Below, one piece after another: positions 7,529 through 16,616 of a stretch of 64,000 nucleotides of DNA. A program made the translations under genes and the position numbers. The notes below the pieces were generated by a model, which saw only the letters and a program-made list of their open reading frames with translations, had not been told where the DNA came from and searched no databases. Where the stretch lies: NCBI GenBank assembly GCA_964641665.1, contig CAZXKO010000064.1, positions 1-64,000 of the forward strand, in the 5' to 3' direction. Within the stretch, counting starts at the first letter, position 1; every line of letters begins with the position of its first letter. Source of the DNA: Gp1-AA133 sp964641665 (GTDB lineage: Bacteria; Acidobacteriota; Terriglobia; Terriglobales; Acidobacteriaceae).

Positions 7529-8776
7529 CTAGGGCTGGAACATCCGGCTGCCGGCGGCGACGTCGGCTTCGCGGAGGATGACGGCGTCGGCGGTGGTTTC
7601 GGCCTTCAGCGGGATGGGATTACAGCCGCCCGCCATGCCGACGGACTGCGGATTGATGGGCGCGGCGCAGTTCTTGCAGACCACGCCGCCGGTGCCCTTG
7701 TAGAAGCCCACGGAACCGCAGATCTCGCAGGCATCGAGGACGGTTGCGATCTTTCCGTCGGGCTTCTGGTAGAGCCAGAAGCGGACCTCGACGCCATTTT
7801 CGTTGGCCCGGAAGAAGTGGATGTCGCCGTCCGAAACGTCCTTGAGCGGGATGGAGGCCTGGCCGTTGACGAAGGTGATTTCGGTGGCTTTTTGCGGCTG
7901 GCTGAGGCTCTTGGCGTAAATGAACTCCGCGGTGACCAGCATGATGAACAGGAAGGAGCTCACATAAACAGAGCCCATCCAGAGGCGCTCGCGGCGGGCG
8001 CTCCACAGGGCTTTACGGCGGGCGGCGGGCGAGTTGGCTTCGGGAACGGGCTGGCGAGACTTGACCTCGAAGAGCACCATCAGAGCGGCCAGGGCGAAGA
8101 TCGTGACGAAGAAAAATACGTCGTTGCGCACGATGGGGCCAATGAGGGCCATCTCGCGCTTGGAGGATGGAAGGACGCCGTTTTCGGAAAGCTCGTGCAG
8201 GCCGCTGATGACGAGCTGAGCGGCCACGAACCAGAGGATGACAGTGGTGACGCGGAAGAATTTCTGCAGGTTGATGCGGATGCTGCCCTTGACGAACATC
8301 ACGCCGAAGGCGATGGCGGCCACAACGCCGGCGAGGGTTCCGAGGAAGCCCATGAGTTCGCTGGAGTTCAGGGTCACGGCGGACAAAGTCAGGACCGTTT
8401 CTACGCCTTCGCGCAGGATCATGAGGAAGACGAACAGGAAGACGCCGACGCGCGAGCTGCTGCCGGCCAGGGCGCTGAGCTTGCTCTCGATTTCGCCCTT
8501 CATCTTCTTGCCGGTGCGCATCATGAAGATGATCATGGTGATGACGAAGAAGGCGGCGGCCAGCATGACCCAGCCTTCCACGATGTCCTGATTGAGGCTG
8601 AAGCGGGAGACCAGCACGGCGACGCCGATGCTGCCGAGGAAGGCCGCGCCCAGGGCGGCGAAGACGGACTTGCGCAGGTCGGCGCGGCCGATCTTGCCGA
8701 GATAGGCGAGGGTAATGCCGACGATAAGGGCGGCTTCGACGCCTTCGCGCAAGGTGACAATAAAGGACTGCAACAT
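7529..8776 (-). CDS. FTR1-family iron permease with C-terminal DUF2318 domain
   Basis: Residues 1-270 form the seven-helix FTR1/EfeU permease with two REGVE motifs at 10-14 and 122-126 (RExxE iron-binding motifs). Residues about 275-415 are a membrane-anchored DUF2318 domain with two Cys pairs (CEICGS and CKNCAA) and NPQSVG. This is the fused form found in FetM of E. coli and in the Campylobacter p19 locus. It is the first gene of a four-gene operon with two permeases and the ATPase-DtxR protein. Role: high-affinity iron uptake across the inner membrane. Expression is probably iron-controlled (palindrome at 8801). Confidence 0.93.
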   Translation of the reverse strand: MLQSFIVTLREGVEAALIVGITLAYLGKIGRADLRKSVFAALGAAFLGSIGVAVLVSRFSLNQDIVEGWVMLAAAFFVITMIIFMMRTGKKMKGEIESKLSALAGSSSRVGVFLFVFLMILREGVETVLTLSAVTLNSSELMGFLGTLAGVVAAIAFGVMFVKGSIRINLQKFFRVTTVILWFVAAQLVISGLHELSENGVLPSSKREMALIGPIVRNDVFFFVTIFALAALMVLFEVKSRQPVPEANSPAARRKALWSARRERLWMGSVYVSSFLFIMLVTAEFIYAKSLSQPQKATEITFVNGQASIPLKDVSDGDIHFFRANENGVEVRFWLYQKPDGKIATVLDACEICGSVGFYKGTGGVVCKNCAAPINPQSVGMAGGCNPIPLKAETTADAVILREADVAAGSRMFQP

Positions 8777-8800
8777 CTTAAGAGGGCACCCTTCTGATTT

Positions 8801-8821
8801 TGAAAATGAATTTCAATTTCA
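8801..8821 (-). promoter_or_regulatory. Fur-box-like palindrome upstream of the iron operon
   Basis: The sequence TGAAAATGAATTTCA (8801-8815) is a 7-1-7 near-palindrome very close to the Fur consensus TGATAATnATTATCA, and a further overlapping TTTCA half-site follows to 8821. It lies 25 bases upstream of the FTR1 start. It could be bound by Fur, or by a DtxR-type protein including the fused domain encoded by the last gene of the operon. Confidence 0.6.
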
Positions 8822-9020
8822 ACTTTACTAGGATAGCCTTCCGTGGCCGAAGGCGTCAACGCGTGAGATCACGTCGGGGAGTGATCTGGGTCACACGATG
8901 GGGCAGATCGCGCGGAGGCCCGGAGATCGTTAGGACTCAACCCCTGGCGGCGCGTCGGTGCCTGAGGCCAGCAGATTCCTCCTGCCTCGCTACGCTCGCG
9001 CGTCGGAATGACAAGATCGT

Positions 9021-9725
9021 CTAAAGGCAGCGCAGGAAACGCTGGGCGGCTTCCAGCTGGGGGAAGAGCTTTTCTTCGGCGCGGAAGGCGGCGGAGTGAA
9101 CACAACGGCGGCTGCCGTTCAGCTTGACGGGGTGCCGGAGGTGGAGCATCTCGTGATAGACGATGTACTCGACGGCGTAGCGGGGAACAGCAGGATGGTC
9201 GAAGATGCGGCTGACGACGATGGCGTTATGGGCGGGGTCGTAGTGGCCGAGGAGGTTGCGGGCGCGGCCCTGGCTCCAGCTCATGCGGGGGCGGGCCATC
9301 AGGCCGCCGAACAGACGCAGGTTGAGATCTTCGAAGATGGAATCGAGGTCGTAGACCTTGCCCTTCGCCGACGCGATGCGTTTCCGGCCGCGCGCCTGGC
9401 GGACGAGATGAGCCTGCTTGCGGATATCGTGGCTGTGGACATATCGGCGATAGCGCGCAGCGTGGGCAGGCTCGATCGGCTTGCGGTACATCTTGGCGAG
9501 CAGGATGTGGGCTATCGCGCGAAGCACGGGTTCGGGCGCGCCTTCGAGCAGATCGGAGAGGCGAACCAGGAGTTGGCCATTTCGCAGGCGGATGGTGTTG
9601 TTGATGTTGGCGAAGGCGTAGAACTCGATCACGAGCGGGGGTAGGGGAGTGTCGGGGCGAAGTTCGCGGTAGGAGTCCTGGAAGATGGAAAGGATGTCGG
9701 GGCGGAGTTTGGGGAGGGAAGGCAT
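9021..9725 (-). CDS. SprT-like zinc metallopeptidase domain protein
   Basis: About 234 residues from the preferred ATG at 9725. The C-terminal half has the motif YHEMLHLRHP (HExxH) after a region LNLRLFGGLMARPRMSW typical of SprT-like/DUF45 domains, in which a late residue completes the zinc site. An upstream TTG at 9794 would add 23 residues but lies inside a dispersed intergenic repeat, so I consider it unlikely. The physiological role is unknown; SprT-like proteins include DNA-protein crosslink proteases and YgjP-like hydrolases. Confidence 0.75.
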   Translation of the reverse strand: MPSLPKLRPDILSIFQDSYRELRPDTPLPPLVIEFYAFANINNTIRLRNGQLLVRLSDLLEGAPEPVLRAIAHILLAKMYRKPIEPAHAARYRRYVHSHDIRKQAHLVRQARGRKRIASAKGKVYDLDSIFEDLNLRLFGGLMARPRMSWSQGRARNLLGHYDPAHNAIVVSRIFDHPAVPRYAVEYIVYHEMLHLRHPVKLNGSRRCVHSAAFRAEEKLFPQLEAAQRFLRCL

Positions 9726-9787
9726 TGAGCGTTGATTCAAATCATCCGTGGTAGGAAATATCGACAGGTCGGAGGGCGCTGCCGAGG

Positions 9788-9845
9788 AACACAAGGTCCT
9801 TCGACTGCGCTCGGCTGCGCCTCACTCCGCTCAGGATGACAGTTC
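9788..9845 (+). repeat. dispersed intergenic repeat, copy 1
   Basis: The core reads AGGTCCTTCGACT, then CGCTCGGCT, then CTCAGGATGACA. Close variants are at 27799-27856 and 42010-42070, all on the same strand and all between genes. This is an interspersed non-coding repeat whose spurious translation contains HPERSE. Confidence 0.75.
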
Positions 9846-9875
9846 GTAGAAGACACGAGCTTCGTCTGCATTGGT

Positions 9876-10412
9876 TCAGGACTTGATTTTCTTCTTGTGT
9901 TTCCAGATCTCTTCCTGCTCGGCCAGCAGCTTGCGGTGGTCTTCGGTGTTGCTGTCGACGGATTCGATGGCATTCGAAAGGATGAACTGGTACTCGCTGG
10001 CTTCTTCCTTGGAAGTCCGGGCGTCGTCTTTGAGGGCGCGGAGCTTAGCCTGAAATTCGGTGTCGCCTTCGATGACAGCTTTGAGGGCTTTGCGCAGGTC
10101 GGATTTGCGGCCTTCAAAGTTGTCGAGGTTGTCATTGAGTTCGTCGTAGACGGCGAGGAAGTCCTCGAGCATTTGATGGGTCTGGCGCGGACGATCGGTG
10201 GTCTTGGGGTCGGAACGCATCTGTTCGAGCGAGACGAGGCGGGCGCGGGCGAATTGAACGTAGAGCTTCATGCGCAGCTCGGGCTCGACGGCGGTGTCGC
10301 GGAGTTGGTCGATTTCGGGCTGGGTGAGAGGGTCGTTGCGGCGTTGCGCGACGGCCGGAGCGAGGATGATCGACAGAAACACGAAGATGGCCGCAATGTG
10401 CGCTTTCATCAC
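9876..10412 (-). CDS. secreted hypothetical protein, coiled-coil
   Basis: 178 residues with a signal peptide ending near APAVAQ (about residue 22) and a mostly helical, charged body without cysteines, ending in a Lys-rich tail (WKHKKKIKS). No domain recognised. It overlaps the upstream hypothetical gene by 4 bases and belongs to the same leftward run as the TPR protein, so a shared envelope role is plausible. Confidence 0.7.
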   Translation of the reverse strand: MMKAHIAAIFVFLSIILAPAVAQRRNDPLTQPEIDQLRDTAVEPELRMKLYVQFARARLVSLEQMRSDPKTTDRPRQTHQMLEDFLAVYDELNDNLDNFEGRKSDLRKALKAVIEGDTEFQAKLRALKDDARTSKEEASEYQFILSNAIESVDSNTEDHRKLLAEQEEIWKHKKKIKS

Positions 10413-10849
10413 TTTGCTTTCTTCCCGAACATGCTGTCGAGCAGGTCGGTGCGGATCTTCTCCAAGGTCTCGATCGCGGTCTGCAATGGGGCCTGATTCT
10501 CGAAGGCGACGTTGCGCTTGATGTCCGCCAAGTGGTGGGCCATCTTGCGCATAGCGATCTCGGTGTTCTTCAGGTGGTGCCCGGTCTGGCTGGCGGCTTC
10601 GCCGGCCTGGCGGGAATAGGAGATGACGTCGCGGATAGCGGCCTGGGCTGCGTCGACATTCCCTTCGTTGTAGAGCTTGTCCGCGGATTTGACCTGCTGC
10701 TCGGCGATTTCGAGGCAGAGGCCGACGCGTTCGTCGGGTTTCGCGTTCACGGCCCGGGCCTTGAGATCTTCCAGAGAGACTTCCTTGGCAACCGCCAAGG
10801 TTGTGGCCGCCGCCACGGTGATCGCGAGAATTGTGCCCCAGGTGCGCAT
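10409..10849 (-). CDS. secreted hypothetical protein, helical
   Basis: 146 residues: signal peptide (TWGTILAITVAAATTLAVA), then a helical body with SADKLYNEGNVDAAQAAI, which resembles a single TPR-like hairpin. It follows the TPR gene by 4 bases and overlaps the next gene by 4, so all three are very likely cotranscribed. No specific function recognised. Confidence 0.7.
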   Translation of the reverse strand: MRTWGTILAITVAAATTLAVAKEVSLEDLKARAVNAKPDERVGLCLEIAEQQVKSADKLYNEGNVDAAQAAIRDVISYSRQAGEAASQTGHHLKNTEIAMRKMAHHLADIKRNVAFENQAPLQTAIETLEKIRTDLLDSMFGKKAK

Positions 10850-10853
10850 GCCT

Positions 10854-12194
10854 TTATTTTTTTGGTTCGATCGCGATCAGGCGGTGTCGCGCCTGCCACT
10901 CCTGATCAGGATACTTCCCATTGGCCACCTGGAGGAAGAGGTGGTAGTTGGCGGCTGCCTGGTGATAGTCGCGCAGGTGGTCGTAGGCGGTGGCGCGCAG
11001 GAAGTATCCGACGGGGATCTCGGGCAGGAACTTGGCACGCGCGTCGAGCGCCCGGATCGCCATGGCGTAGTTCTGATTTTCGTTGGCGGCGACCGCCAGG
11101 TCGCCGTAGGCAGCACCCCAGTCGGGCTTGAACTTCACAGTGGCCAGGAATTCCTGCTCGGCGTCAGAGAATTTCTTCAGCTTCATGAGCGTTTGGCCGA
11201 GTCGGTAGTGAAGGTCGGGATCCTGGGGCTGGGTTGCGAGCAGCGTGCGGTAGAGGGCTTCCGCCTCGGGAAATTTGCTGGCGTCGAGGTAAATCTGAGC
11301 CAGGTCGCGTTGCGCGCTGGGATCGTTGGGGGCGAGTTTGAGACCAGCCTGCAGTTCGGCAATCGCGTCGTCGTATTTCTGGTCGGCGGCCAGGATGCGT
11401 CCCAGTTGGATGTGCGCGACTGGGTCGTTCGGGCGCTGGGACACGACTTTCTTCAGGTATTCCTCGGCCGCAGGGAAGCGCCTTCCGCGCATGTAGATGT
11501 TGGCCAGACCAACCAGCGCGTCGGAGGAGGCAGGATCGAGCGCGAGGGCTTGTTTGTATTGCTCTTCGGCGTCGGCGAACTTGTTTTGCTTTTCGAGGAG
11601 AAGGCCGGCGGAGAGACGCGGCTCGGGATCTTTCGGCTGGAGCGCTGCGGCCTGACGATAAGCCTCGATTGCCTGATCGGGGTCTTTATCTTCGACGACG
11701 TGAGCGAGCGCGAGCCAGGCGCTGGCGCGGCCCTGATCCACGTGGCTGGTCGGTTTGAGGGTGATCGCGGCTTTCAGAAATTCTTCTGCGCCCGGTTGCT
11801 TGTTCTTGACCAGCATGAGGCCGAGATTCAGGTTGGACTCGAAGACGTCGGGCTTCGCGGTGACGGACTGGCGGTAGGCGGAGATGGAGTCGGCGGGCTG
11901 CTCGAGGGCGTTGTAGATGAATCCCAGATCAAACCACGCCTGATAGTTCGCGGGCTGCGCGGCGACGACTTTCTTCAGCAGGGGCTCGGCGGCTGCGTAA
12001 TCTTTCTTTTCGATTGCGGCTTCGGCCTGGGTGAGTTCCGGCGGCTGCGACTCGTCTTCGACCGCGACCTTGTGATGGCGGATTGTCTTGCTGCTCGAAA
12101 TCTGTGCCGAGAGGATGCTAGTGATGCTGAGCATCGCGCAGAGAACGAAATTGCGCAGGCGGCTACTTATGGCCATTGGAACCGGACGCTCCAT
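10854..12194 (-). CDS. exported tetratricopeptide-repeat protein
   Basis: 446 residues with an N-terminal signal-like helix (about 10-30, FVLCAMLSITSILSAQ) followed by about ten TPR units from residue 55 to the C-terminus (for example AWFDLGFIYNALEQPADSIS and LHYRLGQTLMKLKKFSDAEQ). TPRs form protein-binding superhelices; the partner is unknown. Its start overlaps the 3' end of uvrA by 32 bases, so it is probably expressed from the uvrA transcript. Confidence 0.82.
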   Translation of the reverse strand: MERPVPMAISSRLRNFVLCAMLSITSILSAQISSSKTIRHHKVAVEDESQPPELTQAEAAIEKKDYAAAEPLLKKVVAAQPANYQAWFDLGFIYNALEQPADSISAYRQSVTAKPDVFESNLNLGLMLVKNKQPGAEEFLKAAITLKPTSHVDQGRASAWLALAHVVEDKDPDQAIEAYRQAAALQPKDPEPRLSAGLLLEKQNKFADAEEQYKQALALDPASSDALVGLANIYMRGRRFPAAEEYLKKVVSQRPNDPVAHIQLGRILAADQKYDDAIAELQAGLKLAPNDPSAQRDLAQIYLDASKFPEAEALYRTLLATQPQDPDLHYRLGQTLMKLKKFSDAEQEFLATVKFKPDWGAAYGDLAVAANENQNYAMAIRALDARAKFLPEIPVGYFLRATAYDHLRDYHQAAANYHLFLQVANGKYPDQEWQARHRLIAIEPKK

Positions 12195-15099
12195 TGCCGT
12201 TCAAGATTGTGGCCAGGTACTTTCCCGTGTAGGACGCGGGCAGCTTCGCTATCGTTTCCGGAGTACCGGTGCCCACCACGTAGCCACCCCGGTCGCCGCC
12301 CTCGGGACCGAGATCGATGACCCAGTCAGCGGTCTTGATGACCTCGAGGTTGTGCTCGATCACGATCACGGAGCCCCCTGCATCCATTAGACGACGAAAA
12401 GCAGAAAGCAGTTTGCTGACGTCGTCAAAATGCAGGCCGGTGGTGGGCTCGTCGAAGATGTAGAGGACGCGGCGTTTGGGGCGTGGCCCGTCAGCGGAAT
12501 GCGATGGGCGGCCGATCTCGCGGGCGGCGGGCTGCAGGTGGGCGGCGAGTTTCATGCGTTGCGCCTCGCCGCCGGAGAGGGTGGTGGCGGATTGGCCCAA
12601 CCGCAGGTAGCCCAGGCCGACTTCTTCGAGAACCCGCAGCTTCTCGGCAACTTTCGGGATCTCGGCGAAGAACTTCAGCGCTTCTTTGACGGTCAGATTC
12701 AGGACTTCGTGGATGTTCTTTCCGCGGTAGCGGACCTCGAGGACCTGGGGTTTATAGCGGGTGCCCTTGCATTCTTCGCAGATGAGTTCGACGTCGGCGA
12801 GAAACTGCATTTCGACGGTGACGGTGCCATCTCCCTGGCAGGTTTCGCAGCGGCCGCCGGGGATGTTGAAGGAGAAGTGCCCGGCGGAGAAGCCGCGCTT
12901 CTGGGCCTCGGGGAGAGAAGCGAACAGATCGCGGGTGCCGTCGAAAGCCTTGATGTAGGTGACCGGGTTGGATCGAGGCGTGCGCCCGATGGGCGATTGA
13001 TCGACGAGAACGACTTCGTCGATGTAGTCGGCGCCATCGACGCTATCCCACGATGGAGTGGCCGGCTGCGCGGCGTTCGATTGCTTCTTCGCGGTCGCCA
13101 GCGCCTGGTAGAGCACATCGTGGAGGAGGGTCGACTTCCCGGATCCAGAAACTCCGGTGATGGCCACGATCATGCCCAAGGGAATGTCGAGATTGATTCG
13201 CTTGAGATTGTGCGCTCGGGCGCCGCGAATCTTGATCTGCTGTGGTCCTGGCTTGCGCCTCGCGGTGGGCAACTGGATACGGAGGTCCTCGGCCAGGTAG
13301 CGTCCCGTTAGTGACGCGGGGGTCTTCTTGATCTCGGCGAAGGTGCCGGTGGCGATGACTTTGCCACCATTCTCGCCGGCGCCGGGGCCGAGGTCGAGAA
13401 TCTGGTCGGAAGCCTTCATGATGTCGGGGTCGTGTTCGACCACAAGGATCGTATTTCCCAGATCGCGCAGGTTGTGCAGGATCTTGATTAAGCGGTGGGT
13501 GTCTCGCGTGTGTAATCCGATCGAAGGTTCGTCCAGCACGTAGAGCGTGCCGACCAGCCGGGAGCCGAGCGAGGTGGCGAGTTGGATGCGTTGGGCTTCG
13601 CCTCCGGAAAGCGTGGACGCCAGGCGGTCGAGCGTGAGGTATTCGAGGCCGACGTCGTTGAGGAAGCGCAGGCGCTCGCGGATCTCGACGAGCAGCTAGT
13701 CGGCGATGGCCGATTCTTGCGGGGTCAGTTCCAGGGTACGGAAGAACTCCGAGGCCTGTTCGACCGTCAGGCTGCAGATCTGGCAGATGTTGCGGCCGTT
13801 GATCTTTACCTGCTGGGCTTCGGGGCGAAGGCGGGCTCCGCCACACGTGGTGCACTCGGAGTATCCACGATATCGGCTGAGGAAGACACGGACGTGAAGT
13901 TTGTATTTCTTGCGCTCGAGGTGGTTGAAGAATCCACGCACCCCTGGGAATTTGCTTTCGCCGTCGACCATAAGTTTCTGGTGTTCGGGGTCCAGTTCGG
14001 ACCAGGGCACGTCCAGCGGAATCTTTGCCTGTTTGGCGAAGCGCTTGAGTTCCGTGAAGAGCGGGCGATACTTCGGTTTGGTCCAGGGCTCGATGGCGCC
14101 CTCGTTCAGAGACTTGGTTTTGTCAGGAATGACGAGATCCAAGTCGAAGTCGATGGTATTGCCGAAGCCCTGGCAGCGCGGGCAGGCGCCGTAGGGGTTG
14201 TTGAAGGAAAACAGGCTCGGTTCGGGTTCCTCGTACCGGATGTGATCGCGCTTGCATTCGAAGCGCTGGCTGAAACGGAGTTGCTGCGGCGGCAGCTCCT
14301 GCCGCGGAGCGGTTTCGAAGATCACTTCGCCTGATTCCCGATAGGCGATCTCGATGGCGTCGACGATGCGGGTGCGCGCGTCAGCAGCGACCACCAGGCG
14401 GTCAACCAGCACGAAGACGGGCGAACTGAAGTCGATGTCGAGGAGGGATTCCGGCGTGGAGAACTCGAAGATCTGGCCGTTCTGATAAAGACGGTTAAAA
14501 CCCCGGGTACGAAGATCGAGAAGGCGGGTCTTCAAAAGGTCGGAAGGGAGGCGGGGCTCTTCGGGTTCGGCCTTCTTTCGGGCGCGGGCTTTTTTCTTTT
14601 CCGAGTCGGCCGTGCGTCCGGTTGTTGCTTGCAAGGGAAACAGCACCTGAAGGCGTGTTTCCTCGGGCATGGCGAGGATGGCGTCGGCGACTTCGTCGAC
14701 CGTGTCCTTGCGAACTTCCTGGCCGCACTTCAAGCAGAACGTTCGGCCGACGCGGGCAAAAAGCAAGCGCAGGTAGTCGTAGATTTCGGTCGCAGTGGCT
14801 ACAGTTGATCGCGGGTTGCGTGTGCTGTTTTTCTGACGAATGGCAACCGCGGGGGCGATACCGTCGATTACATCGGCGTCGGGCTTTTCGATTCGTTCGA
14901 GGAACTGGCGGGCATAGGCAGAGAGCGACTCGACGTAGCGGCGTTGGCCTTCGGCGTAGATAGTGTCGAACGCAAGGGACGACTTGCCGGAGCCCGAGAC
15001 CCCGGTGACCACGGTGAGGGTATTGTGGCCAATGGAAAAATCAATGTTCTTCAGGTTATGGACGCGCGCGCCGCGGACAACAATGCTCTCGGTGGACAT
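12163..15099 (-). pseudogene. uvrA: uvrA, excinuclease ABC subunit A, interrupted by one in-frame TAG
   Basis: UvrA is the damage-recognition ATPase of nucleotide excision repair. The frame from 15099 to 12163 contains a complete UvrA: first Walker A VSGSGKSS, zinc-site regions CLKCG and CTTCGGARL, then LDEPSIGLHTRD, second Walker A VSGSGKST, the CETCQGDG / CEECKGTRY zinc finger and FDEPTTGLHF. The total of 977 amino acids plus one internal stop is normal for the family. The stop (13696-13698) follows ESAIAD and precedes LLVEIRERLRF in the same frame, so a single CAG-to-TAG change explains it. If real, the first part has 467 residues and the gene is probably inactive; a sequencing or assembly error or stop readthrough are alternatives. 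Confidence 0.9.
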
Positions 15100-15273
15100 C
15101 TGGAAAAGGGACCGCTGTAATCCCGGCGGGCCTCGGCAGAACCGTCAGCGGGTCACCAGAGGGGATCGGCGGGGCTACAGAATCTTTCTATTATACGGCA
15201 CGGGATGACAGGGCTATGGAGGGCTCGGTCGCTTCGCAGTCAACTCGCGGCAGGAATTACCGGAGGCTGTAGT

Positions 15274-15504
15274 CTATCGCTGCTCCTCATCGCGCTTGCG
15301 GCCGTAGCGGAAGGCGAGGCCCACGCCAACGCTCATGAAACCGAGGGGTGGGATTAGCAGCACGAGCACGCCTCGACTGATAGCGCGCTGGCCATCTTTC
15401 GTGGCGCCGGCGGCATTCGAATAGCACATGGCGCAGCCCTGGGCGAGCGCGGGAGCGCTCCACAGCGCGAGAGCGGCCACGAGAGTGAGCAGACGGCGGC
15501 TCAT
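15274..15504 (-). CDS. small membrane protein of the cytochrome oxidase operon
   Basis: 76 residues from the ATG at 15504: N-terminal hydrophobic signal or anchor (RLLTLVAALALWSAPALA), a Cys motif QGCAMCYSNA just after the expected cleavage site, and a second hydrophobic segment (GVLVLLIPPLGFMSVGVGLA) with a charged tail. It overlaps the subunit IV gene by 4 bases. The CxxC might bind metal or haem-related cargo; I do not recognise the family. Confidence 0.65.
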   Translation of the reverse strand: MSRRLLTLVAALALWSAPALAQGCAMCYSNAAGATKDGQRAISRGVLVLLIPPLGFMSVGVGLAFRYGRKRDEEQR

Positions 15505-15815
15505 TTCACTCCCAGGTGAATGATGCGATCGGCGTCCGGAAAGAAGAAGACCCACATCAGAAAAAAGCAGCCTGAGACTGAGATCAACAGCAACCAGCGC
15601 ATGGGACGGATTTCGGACTTCAAGTGCATGAAGTAGAGGGTGATCAGGGCAGCCTTGATCACGGACAGGACCAGGAGCACCTCGAGCATCCGGACGGGCT
15701 GGAGAACCTGCCGGTAGGCGAGTACGACTTCGACGGCAGTAAGAAAGAGCAGTCCGCCCCAGACCCAGAAGTAAGTCAGTTTGCTTTCGGCGTGCTCTGC
15801 GATGACATCGTGCAT
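15501..15815 (-). CDS. cytochrome c oxidase subunit IV (CyoD/CoxD-like)
   Basis: 104 residues with three membrane helices (about 15-35, 43-63 and 74-93) and the conserved YFMHLKSE between the second and third, characteristic of prokaryotic COX4/CyoD subunits. These small subunits help assemble or stabilise the oxidase. It sits 21 bases after the subunit III gene in the same operon. Confidence 0.87.
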   Translation of the reverse strand: MHDVIAEHAESKLTYFWVWGGLLFLTAVEVVLAYRQVLQPVRMLEVLLVLSVIKAALITLYFMHLKSEIRPMRWLLLISVSGCFFLMWVFFFPDADRIIHLGVK

Positions 15816-15836
15816 CGTGGAATCTCTCCTATCGCG

Positions 15837-16592
15837 TTACACCACTTTGGTGGACATCAGATACACCAGCGGGAAGATGAACATCCAGACCAGGTCCACG
15901 AAATGCCAGTAGAGGCCGGAGACTTCGACATCGTGGGCGTCGTAGTCTTTCGGCTTGAGGAACAGGATAATGGCCGAGACGATCGCGCCCAGCAGCAGGA
16001 CGTGAATGCCGTAGTGGAATACGCTCTGCGCGGGAGTTGCCAGCCATCCGGCCAGCCAAAGCACCAGGAGAATGGGAAGGAATTTTTTCCTGAGCGCGAT
16101 GACTCCGAGATAGATCACACCGATGGTGACGTGCAGCATGTGCATGCCGGTGAGGGTAAAGAAAGTGCCGCCGAATTGGGGTACGACCCCGCCATCAAAA
16201 GGATTGGCAGACGGCATCATGCCTTCGCCGATGAGTTTGGTCCACTCCATAGCGTGGAGCACAGTGAAAGCGGCGCCGAAGAACATGGTGGCCAGCAGCC
16301 AGTTGCGCGTCCAAGATCGGTCACCGCGGTTAGCGGCGAGAACCCCTAAGACCATCGTGAGGGAGCTCGACAGCAGGCACGCCGTCATCACGGTGGCGTT
16401 GGCGATGCTCTCCTTATGGAACGGTGTGGGCCACGCCGGGTTGGCGATGCGGTTGTAGCTGTAGGCGAACAGCAAGGCGCCGAAGGTGAGGGAATCGGAG
16501 GCCAGGAACAGCCACATCCCGATCTTCTTCGAATAGGTGCCAAACAGGGACGGCTCGTAAACGTCCTGGACCGCGTGCTGCACCGTAGCCAT
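15837..16592 (-). CDS. cytochrome c oxidase subunit III
   Basis: 251 residues, seven predicted membrane helices, with subunit III blocks LFLASDSLTFGALLF, LHAMEWTKLI (LxxxEW motif), MHMLHVTIGV and YWHFVDLVWMFIF. Subunit III stabilises the aa3 oxidase core. It lies 24 bases downstream of a second subunit III-type gene. The Glu that binds the subunit III lipid or proton antenna appears to be present in AMEW. Confidence 0.93.
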   Translation of the reverse strand: MATVQHAVQDVYEPSLFGTYSKKIGMWLFLASDSLTFGALLFAYSYNRIANPAWPTPFHKESIANATVMTACLLSSSLTMVLGVLAANRGDRSWTRNWLLATMFFGAAFTVLHAMEWTKLIGEGMMPSANPFDGGVVPQFGGTFFTLTGMHMLHVTIGVIYLGVIALRKKFLPILLVLWLAGWLATPAQSVFHYGIHVLLLGAIVSAIILFLKPKDYDAHDVEVSGLYWHFVDLVWMFIFPLVYLMSTKVV

Positions 16593-16616
16593 CGTTGGGC
16601 GTCTCCTTAGGGTCGT

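Noticed and set aside
6701..8797. 698-codon plus-strand open frame over the iron operon
   Set aside because: It is antisense to three clearly identified genes, rich in Gly/Asp/Glu/Val as expected from the complement of GC-rich coding DNA, and shows no domain.
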